Of a stretch of DNA of 64,000 bases, positions 1 through 12,757 are shown piece by piece. Location of the stretch: assembly GCA_029817715.1 (NCBI GenBank), contig JARUPY010000089.1, forward strand, positions 2,170,001 to 2,234,000. Direction: 5' to 3'. A program made the position numbers and the translations under genes. The notes beneath the pieces were generated by a model. The model was given only the letters and a program-made list of their open reading frames with translations. It was not told where the DNA came from and made no database searches. The stretch comes from Melastoma dodecandrum (taxonomy: Eukaryota > Streptophyta > Magnoliopsida > Myrtales > Melastomataceae). The stretch's first letter is position 1. Each line of letters starts with the position of its first letter.

Positions 1-1828
1 TTGAAGTGCCCTTCAATTGCAATGTCATTTTCTTCACTGATAGTCAACAAGTACAAGTAAATCAATCAATTGGGATCCACTTTGTTCACTGACCTCAGGA
101 TGCCTTTCATATCTCATCACGTACAAACGTAACTACTAGAAAATACTGAGATCTCTCGTTCCAACCCACCAAAAAGATGATACAAAATATATTGGATAAT
201 TGCTAGAGCTAGGGACCCAGAATTGGGCAGGGAGGAGTGGTTTAGCTGGGGGGTGGAAGAACCTTTGTATTTGCATGAACCCAATTCAATGCATTTGGGG
301 CAGAATTTTTCACAGGCATGCAAGGGAAAGAAAGATTTTATGTTTTTATGGTAGTTGGGTGTTATTAAATTCTATCTGCCGATTGCAATTACTGTGACTT
401 CTGTTAGAATTTCCTTGTTTATTACCATTAAATGCATTCCATCATTAATTTCCCATCCCCCACCTTTACTTTTCCTCACATGAATTTTTGTTTGTTGGGG
501 TTTCAACATAAATATTAGAGAAATTAAAATCCCCACACTCCCCACCACTTCACTCTAAATGCATAACTTGAAAACAATAACTAAATTTGTAATATATTTG
601 AGGTGACTTTCTTTTCATAATCAAATTCAGTAATCTTAGCTTCCTCGCAAGATACTCTAATTTATGACGAGCTGCTGAAATTCGAACATGAGATTTGACA
701 TGACTCGAGTTTTGGAATAACCCTACCTGGCCCTTAACATGAGAGTGAGTTATAAAAGAAAACTAACACACAAAACATGTTGGTGGTACATAACTCCCCA
801 TATTGTTGCATTCCCATAGAGTAGTATTTGGTGGGAGAGAGACTGGTTTTTTCCGAGTGTCCCTCTGCACAACAAGGACTTATGCTTCCACCCTTTTGGG
901 TGTTGCGTCGTTTTCATATGACCATCTCGAGGACTTTGGCACTGCAAATCCTCTGTAAGAACACATCTTTACCCAAAATCACGACAATAATATGAGTGAA
1001 TGCTCCTCATTAAAATTACTTTCTCATCAAAACGATGGCCCTCGTTGATTGATTGATCGATCTACCAATTCTTTCTTCTCTCGAAATTAATTGTAGAAGG
1101 TGAGAGATTTGTTGGGGTTTATGTATGAAAGAATTAGATAGGAAGGGAGAAAGTGCTAGCAGAACGTATGTTCTGTATTGCCGACGACCTATATTGGAGT
1201 GTTTTGATTGCGGAAATGATTTCTCTTTCTTAAACTTTTTCTTACATGAAATGTCTACACATCCCTTTATACATAGGGATGAGTAGAAATGACACTAGAA
1301 ATCGATATATTTAATAATTTACTTAAATGTCTAACTTAATGACTCACTTAAATGACATTTTCGTTACTAATATTGTATTAATTTAATATCACACCCTGCA
1401 CTTTCTCCACCTTTCCACATATATGCACTTTTTTTATTATTATATTTTCTTGGGTCATAATCATTTAGACCCAGTTGATCAAACAATCACTCAGCCCCAA
1501 ACTGTAGTGACTTCATCGGTTCCGGGTTAGTTTCGGACATAAATCTTTTTACTTCCTTAAGACTTATCATTTTGGAAGTATTCAACACATTCGTTTAGGA
1601 TAATAATGTTTGCCACAATCTATCTGACATACAAGAACGCCATAAATCAGAACAACCAAGACCACCATGGATGGATCAAAAGGCTTGAGGACCACCTAAA
1701 ATCTTTACATTTGACATGAACACGGGGATCGAATTCCTTACCATTATTGTTACTACCCATCCGATGGCTTTACAAGATGGAGATGTTAGAGTAACTCCTC
1801 CGGTCGATGAGTCCGTGAGCCTATCACA
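1..1828. other. Intergenic DNA 3' of the NAC gene
   Basis: This AT-rich stretch has only short open frames that match nothing I recognise and no splice-linked coding pattern. The part next to base 1828 must hold the 3' UTR of the minus-strand NAC gene. No RNA gene or mobile element ends were seen. Confidence 0.6.
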
Positions 1829-3034
1829 TTAGATGTCTTCGCTAAATGGAGTCCAATTGAATGGTTGCTCCTGTTGGTGCTGGTCGAGGAGGACCCTTGA
1901 TGATGAGCCTGATGACGAGGCAGGGAAGCTAGAAAACCCCAGATGTTCGCTTCCCAGTTGTTGGTTAGGGAGGACAGCCGTGTTGGGGATCACGGGGTAT
2001 TGATCGTTGCCGGAGGATAGTTGTTGGTGGAATGACCTGAGGTGAAGTGCCTTGAGGAGCAAGGTATTCACCGCCAGGTTTGATGGGGATAAGGGCGAGA
2101 AGGGGAGGAGAGCAGGAGCTTGATCTCGGATGAGCGAATGCCAGTTCAGGTTATTGAAATTGAAGAGGCCCTGGGGATCATTGGCTTCACCAGTTGGGAT
2201 TTGTGTTGAGATGTTGTTGGTCAGCCCTACGGTAGTCAGGTTAGGGTTTTCCTCGATGAGACTCGGCATCCGTTCGATTTCGCCTAGGTGATCGTGTAGG
2301 GCAGAGTTGGTGTCATCAGGTGAGTCCGGAGACTGCTCGTCGGAAGGTGCGGACAGTTGTTTCTTGACTATGTTCGTCTTTTGAAAGACACGACATAACA
2401 CCCATTCCTCCTGTTGGCAAAATGAATCCCAATCAAGACATCGTCAAAGGAAAGTTTCATGAACGAAATCATGTGAGGGTACGATTACATTGGAGAACAT
2501 TTATATTTACCTTGGTGGGTTTGAAACAGTACTTATTCTCGAGCCGATATTCGTGCATCACCCAGTTGGTCTTCTCGCCTCTCGGCGCCCTCCCTCGGTA
2601 GAATACGAGGGTCTTCTTCATACCGACCAATAGCCCTGATCGCAGGATGTCCTTGTCCTTCCCGGTCGTCTTCCAATACCCTGCCTCGGTCGCCCTATTG
2701 GTCCGTAACCCTGTCGGATACTTCCTATCCCTCAAGCTGAAGAAATACCATTCCTTCTCTCCCATGGATGCTTTTGCTGCAAAACCCCAACGCGCTCATC
2801 TCTCTTAATCTATTTAAGTCTAAGTCTAATTGGCCCAACTAATGCAATCGAAAAAAAAAATACCGAGAACAAAATACCAGGCAGATCCCAAGGCTCGCAC
2901 TTATTGAGATCGACTTCGGAGACGGCCTTTGCAGTGAACCCGACATCCGAAACCTTCCTTGAGAGGTAACAGGTGATGAGCTCCTCATCAGTCGGGTGGA
3001 ACCTGAACCCAGGAGGGAGAGCATTTTCCTCCAT
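1829..3034 (-). CDS. NAC-domain transcription factor (NAM/CUC-like subfamily), 3 exons
   Basis: Three exons join in frame: 3034-2878, 2776-2511 and 2410-1829, giving 334 residues. The phase-1 junction [13 protein letters not shown] and the junction [12 protein letters not shown] are typical of NAC genes. The NAC domain fills residues 6 to about 153: [14 protein letters not shown] (subdomain A), [10 protein letters not shown] and [15 protein letters not shown] (C and D), and NWVMHEYRL with VLCRVFQK at the end. The family binds DNA as dimers in the nucleus. The C-terminal half is Ser, Pro and Gln rich, as expected for an activation region. The start was placed at the canonical Met before the domain, although the frame stays open for 82 more codons upstream to a Met at 3280. 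The position equivalent to the miR164 site of this subfamily is poorly conserved. Closest groups by eye are the ANAC100/ANAC046-like proteins; this subgroup call is an inference. Confidence 0.93.
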
Positions 3035-5535
3035 GGTCGTCCTGCCCTCCAAGCGATTGAGGACGTACTTAGGTAAAGGTTGGCGTCCTATAAATAACCA
3101 AGGGCACACGAGAACGATCCCCGATGGCGATGCTAGCGAACGGGTAAAAGGAACGCCTGGCCTTGGCTTCAAGGAGAAGACTCGAAATCCTCGAGAGAGA
3201 GAGACAGAGGGGGTGCTTGAGAGACGAAGAAGAGGAGGCAAACATAGTCTTTGTTTATTCAAGTGAATTGCAGCTACCATGTTGACAACGATGGTCGCAT
3301 GCAGGTCGACTTGAATTGACCGAAATGTCCCCGAAGATCTTCAGAGGCGTGAACGCGGACTCGGTAACGTAAGCGAGGCCATTCCTGGAAACTCATAAAA
3401 TGAGCACGTGTATTGACATTTTGGAAGATTTTAGGAATAGGTGAGAAATAAAATGTTCAAGACAACAACAAAAAAAGGATGTAATTAATCAAGATTTTAG
3501 TATCTTAATATTTTAGAGGGGGGGAGGGGTTGAGTCTTAGTTACACATATGGATTTGAAAAGGGACACCATGCAAATAAAAAGAAGAAGTAAGACAATGA
3601 AATGATGTTACTAGAAGATAATCCTATCCAAATTCCAACCACCTTCAACCATTTCTACCCACCCAATTTTAGAAGATTAGTTTTGTCCAATGGGAACTTG
3701 CCTCTCATGCAAGTGGCCGGCCTCTCATTGATGTATGGAATATATTTGTTTGGAACTAACCTCCCGGCTTTTCAGATCAGTAAACCGTATTCGCGGAATG
3801 AAGTGCGGGCTGTGTTCCCATTGCTCGGTGTACGCAACATGGTCCCGGCCGGCGATTGACGCCCGGCTTGTTGACGACTACCCGTGTCCCTGTTGACACA
3901 TGGTGTTTAGCTTTGCGAAACATACCACGAAATTTGATACCAGATGATCGGCGCAAGAATGTGAGTTTTGGGGTCTTTATCCCACCTTGTAATGGACATT
4001 TTTACGTCTCCTGAATTAGAGCCAATGCCCCGTTGTCACGGATTGAGTTCAACGGTTGGCTCTTGCGTTTCATATCGAGATGTGATGGAAAGGCTCATCG
4101 AAAAGGCGGTTTTGTTACGGTAAAAACTAAACGGGAACGACTATAATTCTGTCAAAACATATCACCTCCATTGCCGAACACTTGTTCTTTTTCCTTCACT
4201 AATTCCTAAATTATCACACTGTTGATCGTTCAAAACATCCTCCTCCTAAAAATTGTCAATCCTAACACAAGGACATTCTTCTTGTACTTTTCTTAACTTC
4301 CTCCGCTGTTTTCCCCTCCTTCTACTTCTTTGGCGATTCGCGTACCGTGTGAGATAGGGCTTCTAGAAGTGGTCTCACATATTCCTAACTTCCGATGACC
4401 CGAAAGTCTAAAAACATGTAAAGGGAAACAAGTTGAATTGGCGATGTGGTCCAAAGGAGAAATGGCTTGCCCCCCTTTTCTTTATACATCTATCTACTCG
4501 TGTCTTGCTCTAGCCTAAAATTTACCAAATAACTAAAACCATTGACATAAAAGGGTTACTGGGGTAAAAACCAAATCGGGTCCCATGAGGCGCTTTCTCC
4601 TCAGTTTCTATGGACCATGAGTTTATATGATTCGAGAGGCATCTTCATTTCAGCCCAACTCATTAACTAATCAAGAGGAGTCTCATTAACTAAGAGAGGA
4701 GCCCAATTGATTGACCTGACCCAAAACCCATGAAGGCACCTCTCAAACAATTTCAAGATCTTGTTACACATTCCTTGAGTGATGTAACAAGAAATGGATC
4801 GATTCGGAGGCCGCGACCGCGACCGTACCTATGATTAAACATGTCATAAAGAACATAACTTGGGATCAAAACTTAATGTTAGAAAAAAGGTGGTTTGAGC
4901 TCTCGGGGGAGGCAAGGAATGAATGTTCCCTCCCTTAAACAACCTTAGCAACAACACACACACCCTCTCTCAATTCGGGAATATTCTGCTTGTTTTAATG
5001 ATTTTTAATGTTTCTTTCTGAAAAGCTTAATGCAAGAATTAGCCATATGAATATGGGGTGGGGGTCATGGAATGCGTGCGCCTTGGTTTTCCTCGAGCAA
5101 CTTTGTAAAAAGGCAATCAGAATATAAAGTGTGTGCATATAAAAATATCAAAGTAAGACTTCTGTGTTAGATCGATATACAAGCCAAGCGTATACAACAA
5201 CATTATGATGCATGATGAACAATCAAATCATACCCGGCTATTGCTTTCAACACTTTAATGCATATGTGGGTGTCCCCATGTCCTTTTCCTTTACTTGCTT
5301 TTTTTTTTCAATTGGGAATTGCATTTTGATTCCTTTAAAGGAGAAGAAGTGGAAGACTCATCATCCTCCTCCTCCTCCTCCTCCACCACCACCACTTTGG
5401 ATTGGGCCAAAATTAAATAAAAAGTAGTTGAGAGGGGAGGAGGGCTGAGTTCTAGAAAGGGAGATCATCATCACCTCCCCTTATCAAAATCAAAATCACC
5501 CATACAAAAAGGAAAGGAGTCCATAGAAGAAGAAG
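3035..5535. promoter_or_regulatory. Shared upstream region of two divergent genes
   Basis: The NAC gene (minus) and the DUF1666 gene (plus) point away from each other across about 2.5 kb, so this interval must hold both promoters and 5' leaders. Bases 3035-3280 are NAC leader with an open frame. I see no coding exon and no mobile element here. A pyrimidine-rich microsatellite lies close to the DUF1666 start. Confidence 0.55.
5362..5395 (+). repeat. (CCT)n-(CCA)n microsatellite
   Basis: A run of CCT triplets passes directly into CCA triplets, about 140 bp upstream of the DUF1666 start codon. Such CT-rich tracts are common in plant 5' leaders. Confidence 0.85.
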
Positions 5536-7666
5536 ATGAAATGGTGCTCAAGGGAAGAAGCTCTCCTTAATCTCTTCTACAACATCTCCAGCCTCTCCTC
5601 AACTCTACTCCTCTTCTACTTCCTCCTCTCCACTCTCATCTCCCACTACATCCCCTTCTTCCATAGGTTGTTACTTAACCTCTTTTTGTTTCAGTTTCTG
5701 TTTTCTTTCCTTACATGTAATGTTTTTATGTTGTCTTAATTCTCCTTTCGGTTCATTTTAGGGACCGAGCTGAGTATGGATTCTCCGAGGAGGAGGAGGA
5801 GGAGGAGGAGGAAGAGGTGGTGGAGGGAGGAGAAAGTAATGCTTGCTGTCGGTCGGAGGATGCCCGAGAGACGGATTTGGTCGCCGACGTTGTCCTTGGA
5901 GGCGAGGCTATATTGTTTTACAGTGGAGGCGGTGGCAGGGAAGGGGATTATGGGACTGAATTGGAAGAGGAGGAGGACCACGGAGATCAAATTGTTGGTG
6001 AAGAAATTGATGACGATGATGATGATGTTAGCGATGGCTGTAGTAATCGGCAGTACTCTGCTCCGGATTCATTTGGCAATGCCGTGCCGGAAGATGGTAT
6101 CTGCAGCGATACTGAGGAGGAGGTTTCTGGGGATCCAAGACCGGAAGTACTCGTGGAAAGTTATCAGGACGACCGTGGAAATGGAGGTATTTCGCTTATG
6201 TATTCCGTGGAGTTTTTCCACAAGTCATGTTTTGCGATTTCCATGCCAGAGACCAACATATTTTCTTTCAGAGAATGTCGAAAATGGAAGAAAGTGTGGA
6301 GATCAGCCGTCCACTGTGGAAGAGAACATGAAATTTGGAATGCTCGAGAGAGATGGCAACGACGCTGTCGAGGAGATATATGGTGAATCCTGCACGGCTG
6401 GATCTACTTCAAAGAGCTCTTCCGAATGGAGGAGTTCCATCACATGCGGGACTGACGAACCTTTCTCGTCCTCATCTCGGAGGAGCTGCCCGAAATGGGA
6501 GTCATATACCGTATTCCAGAAGTACGACGAGGAGATGATGTTCCTCGACCGAATTAGTGCGCAAAAGCTGCATGAAACAGGTTAAGGAATCAATAAAAGT
6601 GGTCGTGAAAACATTTCAGTCACAGGGGGCGTAATGGTTATAGTTTCTTAATGCAGAGTCGCTAAGGTCGATACAAGTTTGTCCAAGATCAATATCGGAG
6701 CGGATCATCCTGAAGATATCGACCATGAATAAGCAGCCTTCCGACGCTCTGCACAACCCATATGGCGAACTGGAGGCAGCGTACGTGGCTCAAATCTGCC
6801 TGACGTGGGAAGCACTAAACTGGAACTACAACAACTTCCAGAGCAAGAGAGCAACAGAGAAAGATTTCGACCGTGGCTGTCCGGCCCACATTGCACAGCA
6901 GTTTCAACAGTTTCAAGTCCTCTTGCAGAGATATGTCGAGAATGAGCCTTACGAGCAGGGCAGGCGTCCTGAGGTCTACGCGAGGATGAGGCTGTTGGCT
7001 CCTAAATTGCTTCAAGTGCCCGAATATCGCGGTACATCATCGTTTCTCATGAGGGCCCTGATAATTTCTCATTTATTACTACTGTATCTCATGTCACAAT
7101 CTTTTGTTATCCATCCCAAAGATTCGGAGGACGAGAACAAGGACGAAGGATTCGGGTCGAGGATATCATCCGCCGCGTTCGCAACGTTAATCGAGGACGG
7201 GATCCGTACATTCATGAGCTTCCTCAAGATCGACAAGGAACGGCCGTGCCACAAACTGGCGGCATTCTTCAAGAGGAAGAGGCGGAGGAACGGGGTCGAT
7301 CCGGCGATGATCGCTCTGGTGAGGAAGGTCAACCACAAGGTAAGTCCCAACGAACGAAACCTCCTTCGTATCTCGGCACCACATTCTCATTCCTTTGTCT
7401 CAAAAAAAAACGAGCAGAAGAAGGGGAAGGTGAAGGAGATGAGGCGAGGGAAGGGGTGTCTGAGGAAGAGGAGGCTGGGGGCGGAGGAGACGACGGAGGT
7501 GCTGATGGCGCTGATCGACCTGAAGGTGGTGTCCAGGGTGCTTAGGATGAGGGACATAACGGAGGAACAGCTCCACTGGTGCGAGGAGAAGATGAGCAGG
7601 GTCAGGATATTGCAAGGCAAACTCCAGAGGGATCCAACCCCACTTTTCTTCCCTCCTGCACATTAA
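5536..7666 (+). CDS. DUF1666 family protein (often annotated ribosomal protein L34Ae-like), 6 exons
   Basis: Six exons join in frame at GT..AG sites: 5536-5666, 5762-6186, 6272-6580, 6657-7031, 7122-7339 and 7418-7666, giving 568 residues. Residues 9-35 form a hydrophobic segment (LLLFYFLL), a likely membrane anchor. It is followed by a poly-glutamate run encoded by a GAG repeat and an acidic region with a six-aspartate run. The conserved C-terminal DUF1666 part starts near residue 263 (YTVFQKYDEEMMFLDRISAQ) and continues with the NPYGELEAAYVAQICLTWEAL stretch across the last three exons, which are rich in Lys and Arg. The domain has no proven biochemical role, and the L34Ae name comes from database labels rather than ribosome evidence. 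The start was chosen because it precedes the hydrophobic segment and is the first ATG of the frame. Confidence 0.9.
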
Positions 7667-9084
7667 AGGATCATCTCCCACACGTGATAAAAGCACTCTG
7701 ATTGATTCAAAGACTTCTTTTTCTTCATTCTCCTGACTGACTTTAAAATGTCATGGGAGGGTTGGTAGTGTTAGTGGTATGATGACTAGGAGGACAAGCT
7801 CATTGTTCTTGAGTTGCATGGCACATGAATATGCGTATCCTGTCCAATCCTATCCTTAGCCCCCCCACCACTTTTTATTTCTTTTTACTCTCTCTTTTCT
7901 TTTGTACATAGATAGCTTTGACCCACCTCCCACCCCAAGTAGTTTGTTGCCTTTGTCTTACTTTAATAAAGTCTCTTCTTGTGAGGAGAAATAATAGAGA
8001 TTTTACAAGGAGATTTGAATCTAGTCCAATTATGTTCTTTCAAAGATTTGAATAAAATGAAGGGCAAGAGTTTAAAAAGAAAACAAAAGTAAAAGAGAGG
8101 GATTAGGATGAGGAGGATTACGTGTTGGGTATGAAATCTATGAATGGTAAAAAGGCTAGTAATTAAAAGCAAAAGGATGAATTTTATAAAAAGGAGGAGA
8201 CAGAGAGAAAGTGAGGTTGAATGGATGATCATGAGGACAAAGCCAAGGAACATGGGAGATAGAGACAAGTTTAGCTTTTGCTTTTTCTGTTACCACATTT
8301 TCCAACACAATTTTTACTAGATTTAGATTTTGATGTGGGTGGGAGATAGAATCTAAAAGCTGGGTGTGTGTCTGCACAAGAAACAACAACAATATATATG
8401 TTTCAAAAAAGAAAGTAAAACTAGTGGAATCCACAAAACGGGTCACTTTGATTTTGTAAGTTATATGGCCGTGCGGGTATTAATAGGTAGAGAATTTTAT
8501 GTCATCAGGGGGGGGGGAAGGAAGAAAGCATTGGACTTTTTATTTGGCCAACAAAGTCAAAACGATTTTCACGCACCAAACTTTTGTGCGATACTTGGTT
8601 AATAATACAATGAAGCCATTGAACCGTACAGTGTTTCATGGAGGGCCAGGAATGTCATCTAATAATGGGCCTGGTCCTTTATGGGCCATCATAAACTGGC
8701 CCAGCCCAAACACCACAAAACCAAGCCCATCATAATTCATAGTCCACTGACTGTATCCCGTACAAAATTGTAAATATTTGCAAATGGATAAAAATAAGAC
8801 GACATGCTCAAATACATTACAGCCGAAGAAATGGCACAAATTTTCATTCACCTAAGTGAGCGAGTGAGTGAGTGAGTGAGCATCCCTTTTGTACATCCTT
8901 CATTACCTACTAGTGGTAATAAATAGTATCGAATGCTGACTTCTGAGGCTTTCTTTTACCTTAAACAAAATGAAGAAAGATGCATTCATTCGTGTAAAGA
9001 GAGCCCCAATTCAACTTCAAGCTTTTCGAAAAGAAACGATGTTAAACGAAACAGATAAAAAGAGAAATGTACTTTGATACTCAA
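7667..9084. other. Intergenic DNA with simple repeats
   Basis: No coding exon is supported here. A G-run lies near 8510 and a (GAGT)n microsatellite occupies about 8856-8881. The 3' UTR of the DUF1666 gene must lie at the left edge. Confidence 0.6.
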
Positions 9085-9486
9085 TCATGCGACGGCGAAG
9101 TTACACCACATACGGAGGAGTTGCTTCATCTTAGGGTTCCAGAACATCTGCCGTACGCTGATATTGATCAGTCTTCCGTGTGCCTTGGGCTTATCGGATT
9201 CTATCTGATGAAGTTGCCTTCGATAATTTTTGCCCCAAAAGGATAGTAACGAATATTATAATAAGCTGGTGGGGGATGGGGGCGATCATACCGCATCGTC
9301 GACTCTTTGATAGTACGCATCAACTGCTCGGTGTCGTAATGGTTCACAGATAATACATAATCAAGGATAACCCTATACCTGTAATTTACAGGAGTGGACA
9401 AATAATTCATGGATAGACGAACTTACCTGAGAAGTTCGATCATCATGGCGTAACGATCTGTGCGCATTGCTATGGCGTCTCTGATC
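9085..9486 (-). CDS. Unrecognised three-exon coding remnant (3' end of a gene)
   Basis: I do not recognise this protein. Three short exons join in frame on the minus strand: 9486-9427, 9378-9292 and 9217-9085. The junctions have canonical ends (TTAG/GATC, CTCAG/GTAAGT, TTACAG/GTATAG, ATGCG/GTATGA, CGAAG/GCAAC) and every one falls in the same codon phase. The peptide reads IRDAIAMRTDRY, then YRVILDYVLSVNHYD, then QLHQIESDKPK, and ends at WCNFAVA before a TGA. The composition looks like real protein, with charged and hydrophobic residues alternating and no low-complexity bias. The introns are short (48 and 74 nt), and 48 nt is below the usual plant minimum. No upstream exon in the right phase was found, so this is probably the tail of a truncated gene or a decayed duplicate. 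Confidence 0.45.
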
Positions 9487-9570
9487 CTAATATCAATAAA
9501 AATTTGAAGATATATAATACAAAAGGATATATGGATGTAGAACCCTCACAGAATTAGGCGAAGTCACACC

Positions 9571-9813
9571 GGGAGCTCCCTTCAGTCCAATCAATGGGCA
9601 AAGCGGGCGGGCAGAACCATGAAGTCAGCTCCCGTGCCATGCACCCGGCCAGGCTTACTCGTACGATCTATTTGCCATGGACAAAGATATTCTTCCTCAG
9701 AGACAAACCACACGTAAGAATAGCCGAGGTGCATGAGACGGCAGCTCGACTATCAAATGCCAAGAAAACAACACGCAGACTCGGCCCCTTGTATTGGGCT
9801 GAAGGGAGCTCCC
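9571..9813. repeat. Inverted repeat with 21-bp arms
   Basis: The left arm 9571-9591 and the right arm 9793-9813 are near-perfect reverse complements built around GGGAGCTCCCTTCAG. About 200 bp of non-coding DNA separates them. No target-site duplication was noticed, so a MITE call is not justified. Confidence 0.5.
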
Positions 9814-12314
9814 CTCCTCCGCGGCACGGGAAAACCACGTTCTTCACGACCTTCTCCGATGTGGGAAGTTTGCTCCTTGGTCCCTGCAAGCTCCATTTAT
9901 ACATTGGATTCATCAATGGGCTCTTTGTCTCCTGCTGAGCTCACAGAACATGCCACCCTTTGGCATGACTGGTCATTTAATTTATCATTTTTAATACATC
10001 GTTTCTTTCTAGGAATCTTCTATCAATTTTATTACTGTGTTATTCACGTGCCTTGTACACATTTCATGATGTCATGTTTGTACCCTTCTGAAGGTTTTCA
10101 AAAATTGTTTCCAGCTTATATACTTCTCTAATCGACCGCAATAAGATAATGTTGATGTTTTAGGGGAAATTTTTTGTTTTTGTTTTGGTTAAAAACAAGG
10201 CGATTAGTTTAAACCATTAGGTCATGTCTGGCCAATGACAACTTGCTAAACCTAAGCTGTACTTGGAAAACGATACAAGGTTTAGAATAAAACCCGAAAT
10301 GCTTCTAAGCGACAGACACGGATTGGCCCTGTTTGACGCGATCGCGACGTGCGGCCTCGCCGGGTCAAAGACGTGGTCATCAACCACAGGTCTTCGCTCA
10401 AAGAGAAACAGTAATCTTCTAAACTAATGTTTTGATTTATAAGTTTCATTTAATTGTTAATTAATATAGTTTGCACTGAATGTGGTAACTAATTGTAAAG
10501 AGATTTCGATGATCGTTTGTTTGTTCTCTAGATTCGGACTTGAAAACTTGCTTAAAAACGTGAATAATCATAATCAATCTTACAATGGTAGGTTTTTGTA
10601 ATAACTGATCACCTAACATACAACGTGTCTAATTTTAAAACCAGGACCATGTCACACGTATCGTGTTGTGCCTCGACTTGTTTACGCGAAAGATACGATT
10701 AGATAAATCCAAACTCGCTTCATACTTTCGTGTCCATATTGACATCTCATTTTCTCAAATGGCCAGCCTTACAAGTAATATTCGCATGAATGGACTAAAT
10801 AATTGGCACAATCCTTTCATACTAAGATTCCTCTTATACTTGAATAGTCATCGCGAAGTTTCCCGAGTCGTTTGAGGGACAAAGAGGGCCCCTCTTTTGG
10901 CATAAGCGACGAGGAGATTGCGAAGAAACCCATCCAAACCGGCATCGGGGGAAACGATCAGCCCTACTAAGTTTTACTTAATTAAGTAAGAAGAAGGTCG
11001 ATTGATCCAAATCATAATATATCTCGTGTGCCAAGGGAGAGACGACACCGAAACAGTTGAAAAAGGGGTACAAGATGGACAAGGGTTTTTGGGAGATACC
11101 CCGTTTTGCCTTCTTGTGTCAGCGTGTTGTCATTCAGACATCATATTCCAATGAAAACTGTACTCGTGGTCATGCCCGCCCCCCATCAGACAACATCGAT
11201 ATTTATTTGTTCGAAAGAGAAACACTTCGTCGATTTGGGAGGGAGATAAATCGAGACTAAGTTGATGTAACGACTAAGGGGGTTGGTTTATCTTTTTATA
11301 TCTATCTAGTAGGTGAAAAAAATCAATACCAAAAAGCTTATTGAATATTATCATTATGAAATTCCCATCCCTAAGCTCTCTTGCCCATGTAAGAGGAGAA
11401 AAAAAAAAAGTACAAATGTTATCCACTTTCTTGTTCTTTCCTTTGGCTGGATTCGCAGAAGATTGCCCTTACGATTTTCGGTGTACCAATTTGATTGAAT
11501 CTTTTGTCACGAACAACTTTTACGAGTGACTGACATGACATCTCCTGCCCACTGTGATGATACACTGAGGCGTGGTCTGTCTTGTCTCTGTTCATGTTGG
11601 CGTTTGGGACGCGTCACGTGTTTCGGACCCGACCGGGCGTTTTTGTCATTTTAGACTTTGAGTGTCGTGGTAAGGAGGAGTCTTTCTTCCTTAATGATGA
11701 AGGGTTTTGTTTAAGCAAATCATGTCATGAACGTGATTGTCTTTGACTTTTATTTGGCAGAAACTCCGCGTGATAATAATGCCCCTTAATAAACCTCCCT
11801 ATCTTAGTATAATTTTTCGAATTTTAAATTTACAATGCTATTTGTATCACGTAAAAACTTTATAATTTAACTTTAAAATTGAAGTATTTCTGTAAGCCTT
11901 AATTTATATTATATAATTGAACACTTTCGATAAACTTTTTTAAAGGAGGGATGAAGTAATTTTAATATTTAATCGTAACAATTATTTGAAAGTGGTGAAA
12001 TGGATTGGTGCTGCTGACGATGATCCTTATTAAGGACACACAAGAAGAGTTTTGAAATAAGATTGATTAGCCAACCCTAACCCTTATGGGGCATGTTGAT
12101 TTTGATCACAATGAAGCCGTTGAGGAATTATAATTTCTTTGTTGTGAATATATTATAAAAAATTTTATCCCTCAATTTGTTTGTTTCTTAGAGATGGGGA
12201 AAGTGTTGTGAAGGTGATGTAATTTTTTATCAAGCCATTTTTAGCAAAACATCCAAAACTTCCGATGTAAACGAGATCGCTTCTTGTTGTTTTGCGGTTG
12301 TTCGATTGTCCCGA
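9814..12314. other. Intergenic DNA, no gene seen
   Basis: Only short, low-quality open frames occur on either strand. Bases 11760-12000 are strongly AT rich. No exon chain, RNA gene or element terminus could be supported. Confidence 0.55.
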
Positions 12315-12757
12315 AAGTTTTGGCGAACGAGCACTTCTCCCGTCTTTGGTCTTCCTTTTGTTTATGATAACAAGCAGCCGAATCACCACGCGGAACAAAC
12401 CTCTAAACCTTGCGAAGACCTTGTTCCCCCGCGTGACACTTGTCCGTCGACTGTTCTTTCCGTCGTCGGACATGGCTCGATGACGGGTCAGGGAAACCGT
12501 GTGGAGTGTCCTCCCAACTTCGAGGGCGTGATAAAGTTTTGGCGAACAAGCACTCGTCCGTCTTTTGTCTTCCTTTGTTTTCCACTTTGTTTATGATAAC
12601 AAGCAGCCGAATCACCTCGCGGAATAAACCTCTAAACCTTGCGAAGACCTTGTCCCCTGCATGACACTTGTCCGTAGGCTGTTCTTTCCGTCGTCGGTTA
12701 CGAACAAGGCTCGATGATGGGTCACGGAAACCGTGTGGAGCATCCTCAAGGGTGCGA
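12315..12757. repeat. Two-unit direct tandem repeat, period about 220 bp
   Basis: The block starting AGTTTTGGCGAAC at 12315 recurs from 12535. Shared phrases appear in the same order: TATGATAACAAGCAGCCGA, CTCTAAACCTTGCGAAGACC and GGAAACCGTGTGGAG. The two units differ by scattered substitutions and small indels, so the duplication is old. A long G-run sits just beyond it near 12810. No coding role is seen. Confidence 0.8.

Noticed and set aside
5776..6585. 269-codon open frame taken as one protein
   Set aside because: Only its end (from 6272) is a real exon of the DUF1666 gene; the first part is an off-frame reading of exon 2 and an intron.
9571..9813. MITE
   Set aside because: Arms are short and internal, and no target-site duplication or relatives were seen.
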